The notes: generated from the letters alone by a model not told the origin. Counted from the stretch's first letter, positions 23,342 through 35,130 are shown. The stretch: 64,000 bases of DNA from Entoloma clypeatum (GCA_963565915.1 OY751492.1:1550001-1614000), one strand, 5' to 3'. Numbers and translations are program-made.

Positions 23342-23650
23342 TGTTGAAGTTCCACCTGGGCGTTAGCCACAGATGTACTGAGCAACCTGCTACAGTGGAA
23401 GTACTCTACATAACCGTTCTAGCCACTTACATGGTTTGGGAGGGGTGAGGCTGGTGAGAGCGGTTGAGGCTGGTAAGAGCGATGGAGCTGGTTAAGAGTC
23501 AAGAGACAACTTGTTGATATTGACAGTTTCCTGGTCTTATATACCGTACTACTGTTTGTACCAACCAAACAAGTATGTAATGAAGATATGTAAAGGTCAC
23601 GTGATGTAATCTAATCTAATCTAATCTACGTGATGGGAAAAGTTTCAACA
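23342..23650 (-). repeat. 3' LTR of copia E (309 bp)
   Basis: TG...CA ends (TGTTGAAG to TTTCAACA on the plus strand). Contains four TCTAA-type short repeats (AATCTAATCTAATCTAATCT) and a TATATA box. Confidence 0.95.
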
Positions 23651-23727
23651 CCCCCCCATATTTAGTACATACTTCTAAATACATCTTACTTTTTCCCACA
23701 TATATATATATAGGTACTCTGTTTCGC

Positions 23728-26700
23728 CTAGTTTTTTATCAATCCGAAGTACGGGATAAACTTGGAAAAGAGGATTTTTCCCAGATTCTTAGTTAAAAGG
23801 TCTGCGGGGTTGTTCACTCCTTCAATGAATTCGACCGTAATTATTCCTTCGGAGACTTTTTCTCTGACGAAGTGGAATCGCACGTCAATGTGCTTGGATC
23901 GCTTCTCAGTCACAGGGTTGGATGCGATAAAGACGGAGCCGTTGTTATCTCCATAGATCGGTACTGATCCGATCTGCATTCCAAGTTCGGCAAGCATGCT
24001 TCTCAGCCATGTTGCTGCGCGACTGCAATCTGATAGCGCCATATACTCTGCTTCTGTAGAAGAGAGGGCGATGGTCTTTTGCGCCGATGATACCCATGTT
24101 ATCGCTCCAGACGCCAGTGATATGAAGAAGCCGGTGGTAGACCTCCTCGTGTTCTCATCTGACGCCCAGTCGGAGTCTGTGAATGCATAGATCCCTTTCC
24201 CTGAGTCCCCATCATACATTATTGCGTAATTTTTTGTTGCCTTTAAATATCTGCAAATATCCCTAGCCACCTCTAAATGGCGTTTTGTGGGATTTGCGGA
24301 AAATTGGGACATTTTGATTACAGCAAAGCAGATGTCAGGCCTCGTTCCAATCATCAGATATAGGAGTGATCCGATGACGGATTGGTACTTGGATCGGAGT
24401 TCCGCATTGGGTTCATCTTCGGACGCCATGGGTTTGTAGCCCGTAGGGAGTGGGGTATGGGTGGCGTTAGATTCGCTCATCCCCATGCGTGCCAGAATTT
24501 TCTCAAGGTAAGGTACTTGATCAATGAAGATCCTCTTCCCACGTTGCCTTATTTGGATTGAGAGAAATTCCTTTGGTTCCCCATCGGGCACTAGGTGACC
24601 TAGGTCCCTGCATTCCCATGTTGTCATGAAGGCCTTCTTCTTTTCTAGCGTATATTCCCGGTTTGTGCCGAGAAAAGCAGAGTCGTCGACGTAGATGACG
24701 GCAATTACAATTTCCCCGTTGGTACTTTTGTGAATGAACACTCCCGCATCGGAGTGAAGCCGGACAAAGCCGAGCTTTTTCATGGAGGAATCAAGTTCCC
24801 TCCACCAGGCTAATGCGGCCTGCTTAAGTCCATATAGAGCTTTGAATAGTTGGTACACGAGGTGTTCTTTCCCTTTTACTATGTAGCCCTCAGGCTGTCG
24901 CATGTAAATGACTTCACGGAGCGTTCCGTAGAGGAAGGCTGATGAGACGTCCAGTAGTGTCATGAACCACCCTTCAAGGGCTGTCAATGCCAGTATTAAT
25001 CGGACGGTTTCATATCTTACGACTGGTGAGAAGATCTGATCAAAGTCGATCCCTTCTACCTGTGAGAAGCCTTTTGCGACGAGGCGCGCTTTCAGACGCC
25101 CGTCGGACTTTTCATTGTAAACCCATTTGTTCCTTAGAGCTTTCCTCCCTGCAGGCAGGGGTACTAGCTCCGTGATCACCCCACGGCGTTTGAGCATGTC
25201 TAGCTCTTTACGTTCAGCCGCATACCAGTCTTCTTTATTTGGAAGAGGGTATATGTCTTTATGGGACATTTCAACGATGCCAACTTGGACTGATATTGCC
25301 TCCATCAGGAGGTCATTCATCCATGCCGTTTGACCGCCCAATCTCCGTCTTCGATCTAATTTTTCAAGATCAGACGCTGGAGTGTCTTCCCCATAGATGC
25401 TTCCTGGCATCTTCCGAACTCGTCGTTCCCTGATCGGTCGATCTGGTACTTGCTCGGGTTCTGGAGTGGGTACTCGCGGTTCGTCATCAGGCTCACTGGC
25501 AGGCAGTTCGTTGTCTGATTCAGGTTGATCCTGTTCAATGGGAACTGGGATATGAGGTGTTTCGTTGTGACTATCGTCATCATTGCTGCCGGGAATGAGA
25601 TCCTCAAACTCATCAGCCGGCTCTGGGTTTTCCATTTCTGGGTGGTTTTCTGGCAACGGGTCAATGTGGCATCTAGGGTACTTGCTTTCATCAAAGATAG
25701 CTTTCCCGCCCATGAAAATCGTGTTGGTTTCAGGATCCATGAAGCGGTATCCTTTGACCCCTGGTTTCGATCCGAGATAAATCATCAATCGGGATCTTGA
25801 TTCCAGGGAGTTCCTACGTTTCTCCTTTGGGATATATACATATGCCTGACATCCAAATACTCTGACACTAGACATGTCGGGGATCTCATTGGTCACCCTG
25901 AAATAAGGGGTTTTCCATTCAAGACGCTGCATGGGGGTTCTGTTGTAGAGAAATGCTGCATGTTCCAAACAGAATTCCCACCACATCGGCGGTAGACATG
26001 CGTCGAAACGCAATGCCTGAGATTTTTCCCACAGAGTTCGATTTATTCGTTCTGCTCTACCATTCTGCTGATGCTGATATGGGAGTGTGACGTCGATCAG
26101 AATTCCATGATCGGCAAGTACGTCCTTGTATTCATCGAATTCTCCACCTCCATCAACCCGCCATTTTTTAGGGGTGGCGGCGAATTGATTCTGGATCATC
26201 GCAAGGAATTGTTTCAGCGCCGTGATGGCGCCTGACTTCTTCCTAAGCAAGACGACCCAGACATGGGAAGAAAAATCGTCCAAAAAGGTAAGGAAATATT
26301 TGTACTTGTGGTACGATGCCGTGGATATCTGTTTCAGGTCTGAATGAATCAGATCGAAGGGTTTGACAGCCCTGGTCATTGAATTGGGGTATGACTGATT
26401 CGGCATTTTCCCTTTGAGACACCCTGTGCAGTTTTCCTGTGATTTCTCACGTACTAATGTTTTGGGTACTCCTCTGGTACTGGTGGGAATCTTATTGAGC
26501 GCCTGGTCATTTGGGTGGCCAAGGCGTTTATGCCAGGTTTCAACAGTGATTTCGCTAGAGATCGCATGGATTTGGTCATAGCGTATTTCAGTGTCTAACC
26601 AATAAATGGTTTGTCCAAGAATGTGAGGTGAGAACTGTATTTTGTTCTGTCCTTTGGAGATGTTAATTTCTCCGCGCATTCCGTCTACTTTGTAACCGTG

Positions 26701-28455
26701 ATTAAGGAAGACGCCTAGGGACAATAGGCGTGTGTCCATGTCCGGAATGTAGAATACGGGTCGGAGAAGATGGGTTTTTATTTCCCCATTTAGGGTATGC
26801 CGTACTGGAACGGCCCCAACTCCGAGAATTTCCAGTTTCTTTCCCTTTGCAGCTGTTTGGACAAATCGCTTAGCCTTGAGAGGCCTGTAGTACGCGAAGT
26901 CTTTAAACTCATGGGTAAAGTGTAATGATGCGCCGGAATCTAAGATCCACTGAGCGCGTTCTTTTTCCTTACAGTGTGTACAAGAGGCAAAATGTTTAAT
27001 ATATTTTTTGTGTAGATCACTGCTGAAGTGATCTACGCACTCTGTAGTGGTACTGGCTAATATATTATATGTCTGTTGAGAGACATGATTAGCTTTCCGC
27101 ATTTGGTAAGGTTTGAGAGAAGGATGTAACGAACCGTCAAGTTCGATCAGCCCATCCTCGAATTGTTCCGGCCCCATTCGCTCGCCTTGATGGTCTATGT
27201 CCATCATCCCTAGCGATTCTTCTATCGACGGGGCTACGCGACGCTGTTTAGCCGGCCTTTCGTCGATTTCAGGAATGATGGTGTCTAGGATACGAAGATT
27301 CGATCCTGAGGGGCGAGCACCAATGCCGCGTGCGAGTTTGCGGACATGGTCGTTCTTTTTCCACACGGACGGCTTGCCCGAAGGAAGCCCGGTGTACTGG
27401 GATGGAGGCGGGTTCATACGCTGCAGGAGCGACTGCATTTTTGCGGAATCGGGCTGGGCGGTACTTGTCGTTTTCCCACGACCAGTGATGGTGGTGAAGG
27501 ACGGTGTCGGAAGAGGAGGGAAGTGGATGGCGGGAGCAACGAACTCAACCGTTTCCTCCACATGGTCGGACGCGTTGTCCGCAGTGTTGGCGTTTTTCTT
27601 CTGATTGCGCCAACGTCCCTTTCCCTTCTTCTTCTCAGAAGCGGTACTTGGGTCGGCCGAGTTGGGCTGCTCGTCAGCATCGTTCTGCGAGGTACTCGGC
27701 TTTTGTTGCCTTTCCCATTTGGGGTCCTGCCCCTTGCGCTTCGTCCCGGAGATTTTCCGGGCCTGCTCGTTGGACGTACGAGTGGACCCAATCGAATACT
27801 TGCGCCGGTACTCTGATATGATGCTTTCGGCGACGGCCTTGTAGGTGAAATCGTCGGCGTCATAGACCTGGAAGAGGGCGGTGGAGAGTGACGACCAGGC
27901 GTCGGGAATTGCATTTGCCAGGATCATTGCCTGCATCAGATCGGGGACGTCAAAGTTCGAGTCGGCGAGCCGAGCGAAAAGAGACCCCAGGCGTTCGATT
28001 TCGGGGACGGGGTCGCGTCCAGAGAGCTTGTAGGTGGCGGCGGCCTTGAAGTCGCCGAAGATGACAGCCGGGGATACCTTGGAGTAGGCATCCTTTAAAG
28101 ACTTCCAGGCGTCTTTCGAGGAAGTGGCATCCTTGATGTGGCGTCTGATCGCCTCGGAGACCTTCAGGCGTATCGCCCCAAGAGCTACGTCATCGTCCCT
28201 GATCCAGGCTTTTTCTTCCTTGCGGAAGCCGGGCTGGTCGACCGTGGTAGCCAACACAGGGGGAGCAGCGGCAGTGGCCCCAGGGGTGGAGACTGTGGTG
28301 GTGAAGTCGGCGATGACAGGGCGGGGGATGTCGCCAGAAACAAGACGCCAGACTCCTTGATGGAGGAGGTAAGACTTCATTTTTTCGGCCCAGCTCCTGT
28401 AGTCGATGCCGTCAAAGGCAGTGATTGTGTCGAGGGCAGAACGAGAGGTAGACAT
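23728..28455 (-). CDS. Copia E Gag-Pol polyprotein, 1575 aa
   Basis: A single minus-strand frame, 1575 codons, no stop. Domains in order: Gag (FDGIDYRSWAEKMKSYLLHQ; about 1-230) followed by a basic, low-complexity part without a zinc knuckle; aspartic protease (WILDSGASLHFTH, about 500); GAG-pre-integrase (WHKRLGHPNDQAL, CTGCLKGKMPNQS); integrase with DDE core (HSDLKQIS, VDGGGEFDEY, QNGRAERINRTLWEKS); reverse transcriptase (KARLVAKGFSQVEGIDFDQI; active site YVDDSAFLG); RNase H (AFTDSDWASDENTRRSTTGF, ALSSTEAEYMALSD) to the C-terminal KHIDVRFHFVRE motif. The order protease-integrase-RT-RNase H defines Ty1/copia. Start is the first ATG, about 360 nt after the 5' LTR. All catalytic residues I looked for are present. 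Confidence 0.96.
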   Translation of the reverse strand: MSTSRSALDTITAFDGIDYRSWAEKMKSYLLHQGVWRLVSGDIPRPVIADFTTTVSTPGATAAAPPVLATTVDQPGFRKEEKAWIRDDDVALGAIRLKVSEAIRRHIKDATSSKDAWKSLKDAYSKVSPAVIFGDFKAAATYKLSGRDPVPEIERLGSLFARLADSNFDVPDLMQAMILANAIPDAWSSLSTALFQVYDADDFTYKAVAESIISEYRRKYSIGSTRTSNEQARKISGTKRKGQDPKWERQQKPSTSQNDADEQPNSADPSTASEKKKGKGRWRNQKKNANTADNASDHVEETVEFVAPAIHFPPLPTPSFTTITGRGKTTSTAQPDSAKMQSLLQRMNPPPSQYTGLPSGKPSVWKKNDHVRKLARGIGARPSGSNLRILDTIIPEIDERPAKQRRVAPSIEESLGMMDIDHQGERMGPEQFEDGLIELDGSLHPSLKPYQMRKANHVSQQTYNILASTTTECVDHFSSDLHKKYIKHFASCTHCKEKERAQWILDSGASLHFTHEFKDFAYYRPLKAKRFVQTAAKGKKLEILGVGAVPVRHTLNGEIKTHLLRPVFYIPDMDTRLLSLGVFLNHGYKVDGMRGEINISKGQNKIQFSPHILGQTIYWLDTEIRYDQIHAISSEITVETWHKRLGHPNDQALNKIPTSTRGVPKTLVREKSQENCTGCLKGKMPNQSYPNSMTRAVKPFDLIHSDLKQISTASYHKYKYFLTFLDDFSSHVWVVLLRKKSGAITALKQFLAMIQNQFAATPKKWRVDGGGEFDEYKDVLADHGILIDVTLPYQHQQNGRAERINRTLWEKSQALRFDACLPPMWWEFCLEHAAFLYNRTPMQRLEWKTPYFRVTNEIPDMSSVRVFGCQAYVYIPKEKRRNSLESRSRLMIYLGSKPGVKGYRFMDPETNTIFMGGKAIFDESKYPRCHIDPLPENHPEMENPEPADEFEDLIPGSNDDDSHNETPHIPVPIEQDQPESDNELPASEPDDEPRVPTPEPEQVPDRPIRERRVRKMPGSIYGEDTPASDLEKLDRRRRLGGQTAWMNDLLMEAISVQVGIVEMSHKDIYPLPNKEDWYAAERKELDMLKRRGVITELVPLPAGRKALRNKWVYNEKSDGRLKARLVAKGFSQVEGIDFDQIFSPVVRYETVRLILALTALEGWFMTLLDVSSAFLYGTLREVIYMRQPEGYIVKGKEHLVYQLFKALYGLKQAALAWWRELDSSMKKLGFVRLHSDAGVFIHKSTNGEIVIAVIYVDDSAFLGTNREYTLEKKKAFMTTWECRDLGHLVPDGEPKEFLSIQIRQRGKRIFIDQVPYLEKILARMGMSESNATHTPLPTGYKPMASEDEPNAELRSKYQSVIGSLLYLMIGTRPDICFAVIKMSQFSANPTKRHLEVARDICRYLKATKNYAIMYDGDSGKGIYAFTDSDWASDENTRRSTTGFFISLASGAITWVSSAQKTIALSSTEAEYMALSDCSRAATWLRSMLAELGMQIGSVPIYGDNNGSVFIASNPVTEKRSKHIDVRFHFVREKVSEGIITVEFIEGVNNPADLLTKNLGKILFSKFIPYFGLIKN

Positions 28456-28799
28456 TTTAGATGAATCTAAAAGAGGGTTTCCAATCAGTGATGTGTTATG
28501 AATATGATTTTAAGAAAACAATTAAATGATTCCTTATGACATATTCCCTTTAGGAATAGCGGTCACGGGAAAGCCCTTTATATGTCAGAAACGTACAAGG
28601 TGCGATCAACGTTTCCACATGGAGTGTACTAGGTTAATCCCCTTAGGGACGCCTCATGACAGGTACTTGTCGTAATGACGTTCCCAGGTTCATATGTGAA
28701 GAAGTATGACTCAGAACCTAGATCTTTCGATCGGTTCCTTGCCAACCAGGGTAGAGTGGGCAGGTACTCGCTGTTGCCAGCGTTTCCCAAATCCCTCTG

Positions 28800-28818
28800 C
28801 TATCCGGGGCCCATAACC
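28800..28818 (-). promoter_or_regulatory. Primer-binding site of copia E, half-tRNA-iMet type
   Basis: Right inside the 5' LTR, in element direction, is GGTTATGGGCCCCGG. It is complementary to the anticodon arm of initiator tRNA-Met (CCCATAACC core), as in Drosophila copia, where a cleaved tRNA half is the primer. Element D has the same 12-nt core. Confidence 0.75.
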
Positions 28819-29127
28819 TGTTGAAGTTCCACCTGGGCGTTAGCCACAGATGTACTGAGCAACCTGCTACAGTGGAAGTACTCTACATAACCGTTCTAGC
28901 CACTTACATGGTTTGGGAGGGGTGAGGCTGGTGAGAGCGGTTGAGGCTGGTAAGAGCGATGGAGCTGGTTAAGAGTCAAGAGACAACTTGTTGATATTGA
29001 CAGTTTCCTGGTCTTATATACCGTACTACTGTTTGTACCAACCAAACAAGTATGTAATGAAGATATGTAAAGGTCACGTGATGTAATCTAATCTAATCTA
29101 ATCTACGTGATGGGAAAAGTTTCAACA
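28819..29127 (-). repeat. 5' LTR of copia E (309 bp)
   Basis: Same length and, by reading, same sequence as the 3' LTR; ends TG...CA. Confidence 0.95.
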
Positions 29128-29410
29128 TGTACAATGAGTCATACATACTGCGGAGCTGAGTAAAGCTACTGTGGAATGAGTCAGAGCGGCAGCAAAGGGA
29201 ATGGAGATAGATGTTGCAACATAATGTATTCGTAAGAGGGCGCTGAGTCGGGCCGATAAGTAAAAGTGACAACGATGTCATCTGCATACCGTAGAACCCG
29301 TAACATGTTCCCCTCCTCAAGCTCTGTGTCCTCACAGAGTCATTGTCCCCATCCCTTGTTGTTGTTGGAATCGGACCAGTTCGGATTCTCCTTGAGGCTC
29401 CAATCATATA

Positions 29411-29716
29411 TTATATTAACTCCTCGTTGATGGCAACATCGAGCTCGAGGCCCTTGATAGCCAGCCGAATACGTCGATTTTCAATGACGAGGGTGCTGGT
29501 GTAATTTCCGAGAATTTGTTTCTCCTCAGAGCTGGGGGTGATGGGGAGGTTGGACAGCGAGTGAAGCCGGATATGCATCTGGCAGTGAAGGAGATCAGCA
29601 AAAGAAGTTTCAAGGGCATGGATTTGGTCTCTCATGGAGAGTGCTTCGTTCATGAGGGTGGCAATGGCGGGGTTGATGTTGGTGGTGGAAGTGGAGGTAG
29701 CAGTGGTGTTAGACAT
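29411..29716 (-). CDS. Third ORF of gypsy element B, truncated at 101 aa
   Basis: Starts at ATG (MSNTTATSTSTTNI) and aligns through its length with the 121-aa ORF of elements A and C (SMRDQIHALETSFADLLHCQ against SMRDQIHALETSVADILHRQ). A small insertion brings a stop after NEELI; past it, in another frame, the tail motif DW, then NWSDSNNNKGW is still readable. The coiled-coil core is intact although pol of this copy is heavily broken. Function unknown. Confidence 0.6.
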   Translation of the reverse strand: MSNTTATSTSTTNINPAIATLMNEALSMRDQIHALETSFADLLHCQMHIRLHSLSNLPITPSSEEKQILGNYTSTLVIENRRIRLAIKGLELDVAINEELI

Positions 29717-29849
29717 GGCGGCGAGGATGGTCGAGAGGTAGAAGAAGAATGGGGAGGTTATATTGGACAGAGAAGTGGACTAGAGTGGGGAGCTTGGTGT
29801 GTGTTTGACTGATGAGGTCGATACTGTTGTGGATTTTGGAAAATGTCTT

Positions 29850-32800
29850 TTATCTTGGGCGAGACGGGTTCTGCCGATGGAAATCACGGATCAAATCTTG
29901 AGCGTTCTGAACATTGGCTCGAGGTTCCCATGTGTTCTCTTCTGGGCCATATCCTTCCCACTGGATGAGGTACTGGATCTTTCCGCGGAACTTTCGAGAG
30001 TCTAGGATTGTAGACACATGGTACTCTTCTCGTCCTTCGATGATGATCGGATCAGGGACTGGTTTCCTTTTCTGGATGGTGTACTTTGGGGTTTTGTATG
30101 GTGACAACAGGGTCTCGTTGAACACAGGGTGAATCATCTTCCTAGTCTTTGGAAGGTCAAGAAGGTATGCGCTAGCCCCTTTCTTCTCTAGGACTTTGAA
30201 TTGTCCATGTCGGAGTGCATCAAGTTTCTTTGAGGGGCGATCGGTCCTGATGTTAGTCCCTTCTAGCCACACCTTATCTCCAATGCGGTAGTCTCGAGAT
30301 GGACTTTGTCATGTGTCAACTGTCTTCTTCATCTGATCCTGCGCTTGTTTCAGCGCTGCATTGGCTTCTTCTCATGCCTGTTTGAGTTTCTTCAAGAAGT
30401 TGTTGACAGCCGGATTGGTATCTTCTAACACGAGTTCTCCCTTCCAAGGGTGTAAACCATAGTTGAGGTAGAATGGGGTGTGCTTCATCGCCTGATGTTC
30501 TTTGTCATTGTACTGGAACTCTGCGATTGCGATCCACTCAGCCCAATCATCCTGTAGATGGTTGACAAAGTTCCGTAAGAACACCTCCATTTCCTGATGA
30601 GATTGCTCAGCTTGTCCATCAGTTTGTGGGTGGTACGCGGTGGACAGATTCCTCTTGATCCCTAGCATGTGGCAGAGTATCTCCATGAACTTCGCGGTGA
30701 ACTGCGGTCCCCTATCGCAGATGATCTTCTTGGGGATCACATGAAGTTTCCATATCTGATCCCAATAGATCTTGGCTAATCCTTCAGCCGATAATTCCAC
30801 GGTTGTCAGAATGAGGTGAAGCATCTTTGAATGTCTATCCGTGATGACCAGAATTGCATTTTTTCCATCAGATTCTGGTATCGGTCCCACAACATCGATC
30901 CCTATGTCTTCCCATGGGTGACCGGTGACTTGGTGCTGCATGGGAATGTAGGGGAGCATGTCGCTTCTGTCGGTTGATCTTGTTGCATTGACAAGTGTCG
31001 CAACCTTTCACATACTTCTTCACATCATGCAGGATGGTTGGCCACCAGTAGGTGCGAGTGAGGAGTTCATGCATTTGGTACTGTCTGGGATGTCCAGCCA
31101 CTGGTGCATCATGTGATTCGAACATCAACTCTTGTTGTAATTGTGGATCTGGCAGGACATAGACTTGTTCTCCTGCATAGGTGATCCCATTCTCCTGCTG
31201 ATACCAATGAGGATTCTTTTTTAGGCCCTGTGCTACTTCTGTCTCCATGTGGTTTGAACCCTTGATGCATGTGATCCATGGGTTTTCGATGGTTGTGACA
31301 TTTCCAATTTTGATGGAATCAGATGTTTCACCCCCTTCAAAGAATTGTTCCTCCGTGAACATCTCCATTTGTACCACATCTTCTGATTCCAACTGTTTCA
31401 AGAATAGTCCCTCCTTGAGCATTTGGTCACTGTCTTGTGGTTCAAGTCCCGCTTCATACCAGGGTAAACGCAACAGGATGTCTGCTTTCGCATTGGTCTT
31501 GCCAGGCACATGCTGCAATTCAAAGTCATAGTCTTGTAACTTCATTTTCCAATGTCGCTGTCATTGATTTAGGTCCTGAAGACGATGGAAATATTCCAGG
31601 TTCTTGTGATTGATCAAGATCTCGAAACATTCCCTGGCTTCGAGCAGATAGTGTCTCCAATCTTTCAATGCTTCCACGACCGCCAGGAGTTCCTTGTCGT
31701 ATATCTCGTAATTCTGTTTGGCCATGGACATGGTCCATGACAAGAACACAATGGGATGCCATTTGTCGTCTTGCTTCTGAGAGAGTACTGCTCCAATGGC
31801 ATAGCCCAATGCATTGGTTTCAACCCTGAACTGTCCCTCTGGCTTTAGTAATGCCAAGACTGGTGCTGATGTAATTGCCCATATGAGACCTTCAAAGGCT
31901 TGCTGCTCTGTTGGTCCCCAAGTAAATGCCATACCACCTGTGAGCGCAGTGAGAGGTTTTGCAATGTTCGAGTACCCTTCAATAAAACATCGATAGAAGT
32001 TAGCAAATCCAAGGAACCTCTGGACTTTCTTTTTTGATGTGGGTGCTTGCCAGTTTTGGATCGTATCCACCTTCTCAGTTTCCATTTCGACACGCCCCTC
32101 ACCAACAACATATCCCAATATAGGACATTTCATTACTTCCCATAAACACTTCTTCTCCTTTAGGAACAAATCATTGTCTGACAGGATCTGTAGAATTTCT
32201 TTGGTGTTTTGTGTGAGTTCTTCCTTGGTTTTACCGATAACCATGATGTCATCCATGTAGATCATGCAGATATGTCGGCAGATCTGGTCCCGGAATAGAC
32301 TAGCCATCATCCAAGAGAACCTTCCCAGGGAGTTGCAAAGACCAAAAAATATGACCGATGGTTTGAACAATCCTCAACTGGTGAGGAAGGCAGCTTTCCA
32401 TTCATTGCCCTCCTTAATCTGGATGTTGTTATAGCCCCACATGATGTCCATCTTATTGAAGTAGACTGCATCTTTCAGCACGTCCAAGAGATTGGATATT
32501 TGTGGGAGTGGGAACTTGTCTTTGACCATGAATTTATTGACCATGTGGTAATCTTGTACCAATCATTTGGAGCCATCCTTCTTGTTGATGAAGAAGCAAG
32601 GGGAGGCATAAGGGGATTTGGACGGGCAGATCTTTCCTGTTGCTAGACCCTCGTTGATGAATGCGTCCAACTCCTCTTGTTCCTTTTGTGTCATAGGATA
32701 TGTATTTCCCCCTAGTTCCTTTGGTGTGTCCGGTGTAAGTTCGATACCATGGTCCCACTCCCTCTTCTTCGGAATCTTATCAAAGTTCTCCTTCTCGAAG

Positions 32801-33455
32801 AGATGAGTAAATCAATCAACATATGAGGGTCGTTTGGTTGTGGGAGGTGGTGTGGGAGTGACGGCTTCCAAGATAGGGTCTCCAGGCTTCCATTTCTGAT
32901 CCAACTTTTTGGGTGCATCTTTGTCGCGCACCTCAACCATGCGAACCCGGTGTTTGTGACCATCAAGGTTAATCCTGAAATCCGAGTGTTTGGTTCGGCA
33001 TGTTGTTGGGCACCGGTTAAATGTTACCACGCCGGTTGTCCAATTGATTGTGGGGTTGTGGTGTACCAACCAGTCATGTCCCAAGAGCATGTCCATTCTC
33101 CCAATGTCCAGTACCATTGCTTCCATGGTTTCCTGATGTGCTCCCAAATCCAGCTTGACTTCGGCAAGCTGGCTCACTTTCTGTTGTTGATTTGGTGATC
33201 CATCCGCATTTAGAATTGCTATGGGTGGTATTCCTCGCGTGGGGAGGTTCTGTTTGCATACTATTCTGGGATGGATGCGTGTGCATTCACATCCACTATC
33301 AACCTCAGGTCAGATGACCTTTGGTTCTTGTCGTGTTTTGAGCTGGGCTAACCGCCTGATCTCTCGTCTTTTCAGAGGTTTATCTCCCTTCACAATCTTA
33401 GTCGACACAACAGCTTGCTTGGCAGGGATGACATAGGTTCTATTGTCTGCAGTCA
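29850..33455 (-). pseudogene. Gypsy B pol, multiply broken
   Basis: Same domain chain as in A: protease region, RT (YMDDIMVI), RNase H, integrase (HHCC region, [26 protein letters not shown]) and chromodomain at the 29850 end. It is broken by stops at 32563-32565 (TGA at the same Arg codon that is TAA in A), at 31561-31563 (TGA at the same codon as in C), near 30310, and by small frameshifts near 30900 and 32815. It cannot give a functional polyprotein. Confidence 0.88.
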
Positions 33456-33506
33456 TACAAGGCAAGCAAGTCTGTTTAATAGATAAGGGTTGCGACTTAG
33501 CGTCAT

Positions 33507-35083
33507 TTAATCAGACCCTTCGGGAAAATCCTTCTCATCGGCCTCTAAGATTGTGGTTTCATCATTCTCAGCGTCTTCCTCAGACACCTTCCTAACCCTT
33601 CCGAAGTTCTTCTTTGCGGCAGTTGCGCATGATAGGGCCTTCTTGGTTACAGTTGAAACACTTGCGACCATCTTTCTTCTTTGGGGCACTACAGTCTTTA
33701 GCCAGATGACCGAAGCGTTGACAGTTGTAGCAACGGGCTACTCCTGCTTTGTCGATCTCCATGGCCTTGCCCTGACCACCATAAGTGGTACCCAATCCAG
33801 TGCGCATGTCGCCGCCATCTCGAATGACCAGTGTGTGTCCTTCCATCTGTCATCCTTTGTTTCAGATCTCCTTTGCATAATCGGTGTACGTCTTGCCATC
33901 ACTAGCCACTTGTTCAGAGATTCTGCGGTTGACGTTCTTCTCCAGGATGTATTTCCCAGTTTCTTTGCCAAGGTTTGACAGCTTCAAGAGTTCTTCGAAT
34001 TCATCCAAGAATTTATCAACGGTGCATTTCTCTTGTTTCAGGACTTCGAGTCTTGCTTTGGCAGCAACCGACTTGTTGGCGATGGAGAATTGTGTGGCGA
34101 TATCATCGGAAAAACCTAGCCAGGTGATGTTCTCGTTGTCAACAGCAAGAGCATCTAACTTGTTACAGGCCCAGTGCCTGCCGGACCCTTCCATCATGCG
34201 GGATAGTACCACAAGAATCTTCTGATCATCTGTGAGGCTCTTTTGGAACCTGATGTATAGTTTGGTGGCTTTCCACCACTCGTCAAAGGTGTGTCTGTCC
34301 TTGAACATCCCAGGATCCTTGATGATCTTGGATGTATCCATTGTTTGTACTGCCGGAGCTTCTGCCATGTCTAGAGTCTGCGGAGGAGAAGAGGGGTTGG
34401 GTTGTTGGGATGAAGATGAGGTTCGGGATACAGGTAGGGGTTGAAAATGAGTCCCTGTTCTAGGCGTCTGTTCGGTATCTGACTGTGCGGAGTCAAAAGT
34501 AAATTTGTCAGGGGACTTGTTGGCGGAATTGGTGGCAAAACACTTGGGGTATTTTCTTTGTAGAACTCTAAGGAATCTCTGTTCCTGTGCATCTGTTGGA
34601 CATGCAAAGGGGTCAAGTCTCTCATTCTGTGCCCAACGGTTGTCTTCAGTGGTGAAGTGGGCGTAGATCTGCTGCTTCGAGTAAGACATGATGATGTGGC
34701 TCTGGGACGTCTCAATGTGAGCATCCTAATCAATCTTCTGATAACGGTTGTCTGGACACCGATAAACTCTCTGATCTCTGTGATCCGACCTGTCTGAGGT
34801 CCTTCTTGAATGTGAAAGCTTTCAAGTTCGTTTTGTCAGGCATTATAGCGCATGATCTGGTGTTGCCAAGCAAATGGATGCTCTCTGCTATCTCGCCATG
34901 GGGGCAATGCTCATCGTTGTCTAGTTCTTCGTCAAGCACCTGCTGTAGGATGCGACAGATCTCCGATTTGATGTACTGCTGGATGAGTGTAAAATCGATA
35001 CTGTCTTGAGGACTTAGCTCCTCCTGTCGGGCTTCTGGCATGCTGAATGGGTTACTGGTGAAGTCTTCAAAGAAGTGCGACAT
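33507..35083 (-). pseudogene. Gypsy B gag, frameshifted
   Basis: Starts at ATG 35083 (MSHFFEDFTSNPFS). A 1-bp loss after IAESIHL shifts the frame. Downstream the gag frame reads from about 34689 (ATGTCTTACTCG) through the capsid core (HTFDEWWKATKLYIRFQKSL) to 33862, then zinc knuckles around 33640-33740; in the second knuckle the His is replaced by Pro (CFNCNQEGPIMRNC). It keeps the capsid segment that element A has lost. As in C, a -1 frame step separates the N-terminal part from the capsid part. Confidence 0.8.
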
Positions 35084-35130
35084 CTTGACTCATCTGGTAG
35101 TTGCTCTCTTCGCTCTGGGCGAACCTAACA

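Larger units (their letters stand above)
23342..29127 (-). mobile_element. Ty1/copia element E, apparently intact (5.8 kb)
   Basis: Two 309-bp LTRs (23342-23650 and 28819-29127) that I read as identical, a 5-bp duplication TGTAC (23337-23341 and 29128-29132), one uninterrupted polyprotein, a half-tRNA-iMet type PBS and a G-rich PPT (ATGGGGGGG before the 3' LTR). All parts needed for transposition are present, so this is the youngest and most probably active element in the window. Confidence 0.95.
23142..29305 (-). repeat. 3' LTR of element B, split by copia E
   Basis: The 23142-23341 and 29133-29305 parts join at the TGTAC duplication into 373 bp, the same length as the 5' LTR at 35144-35516. 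Confidence 0.92.
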
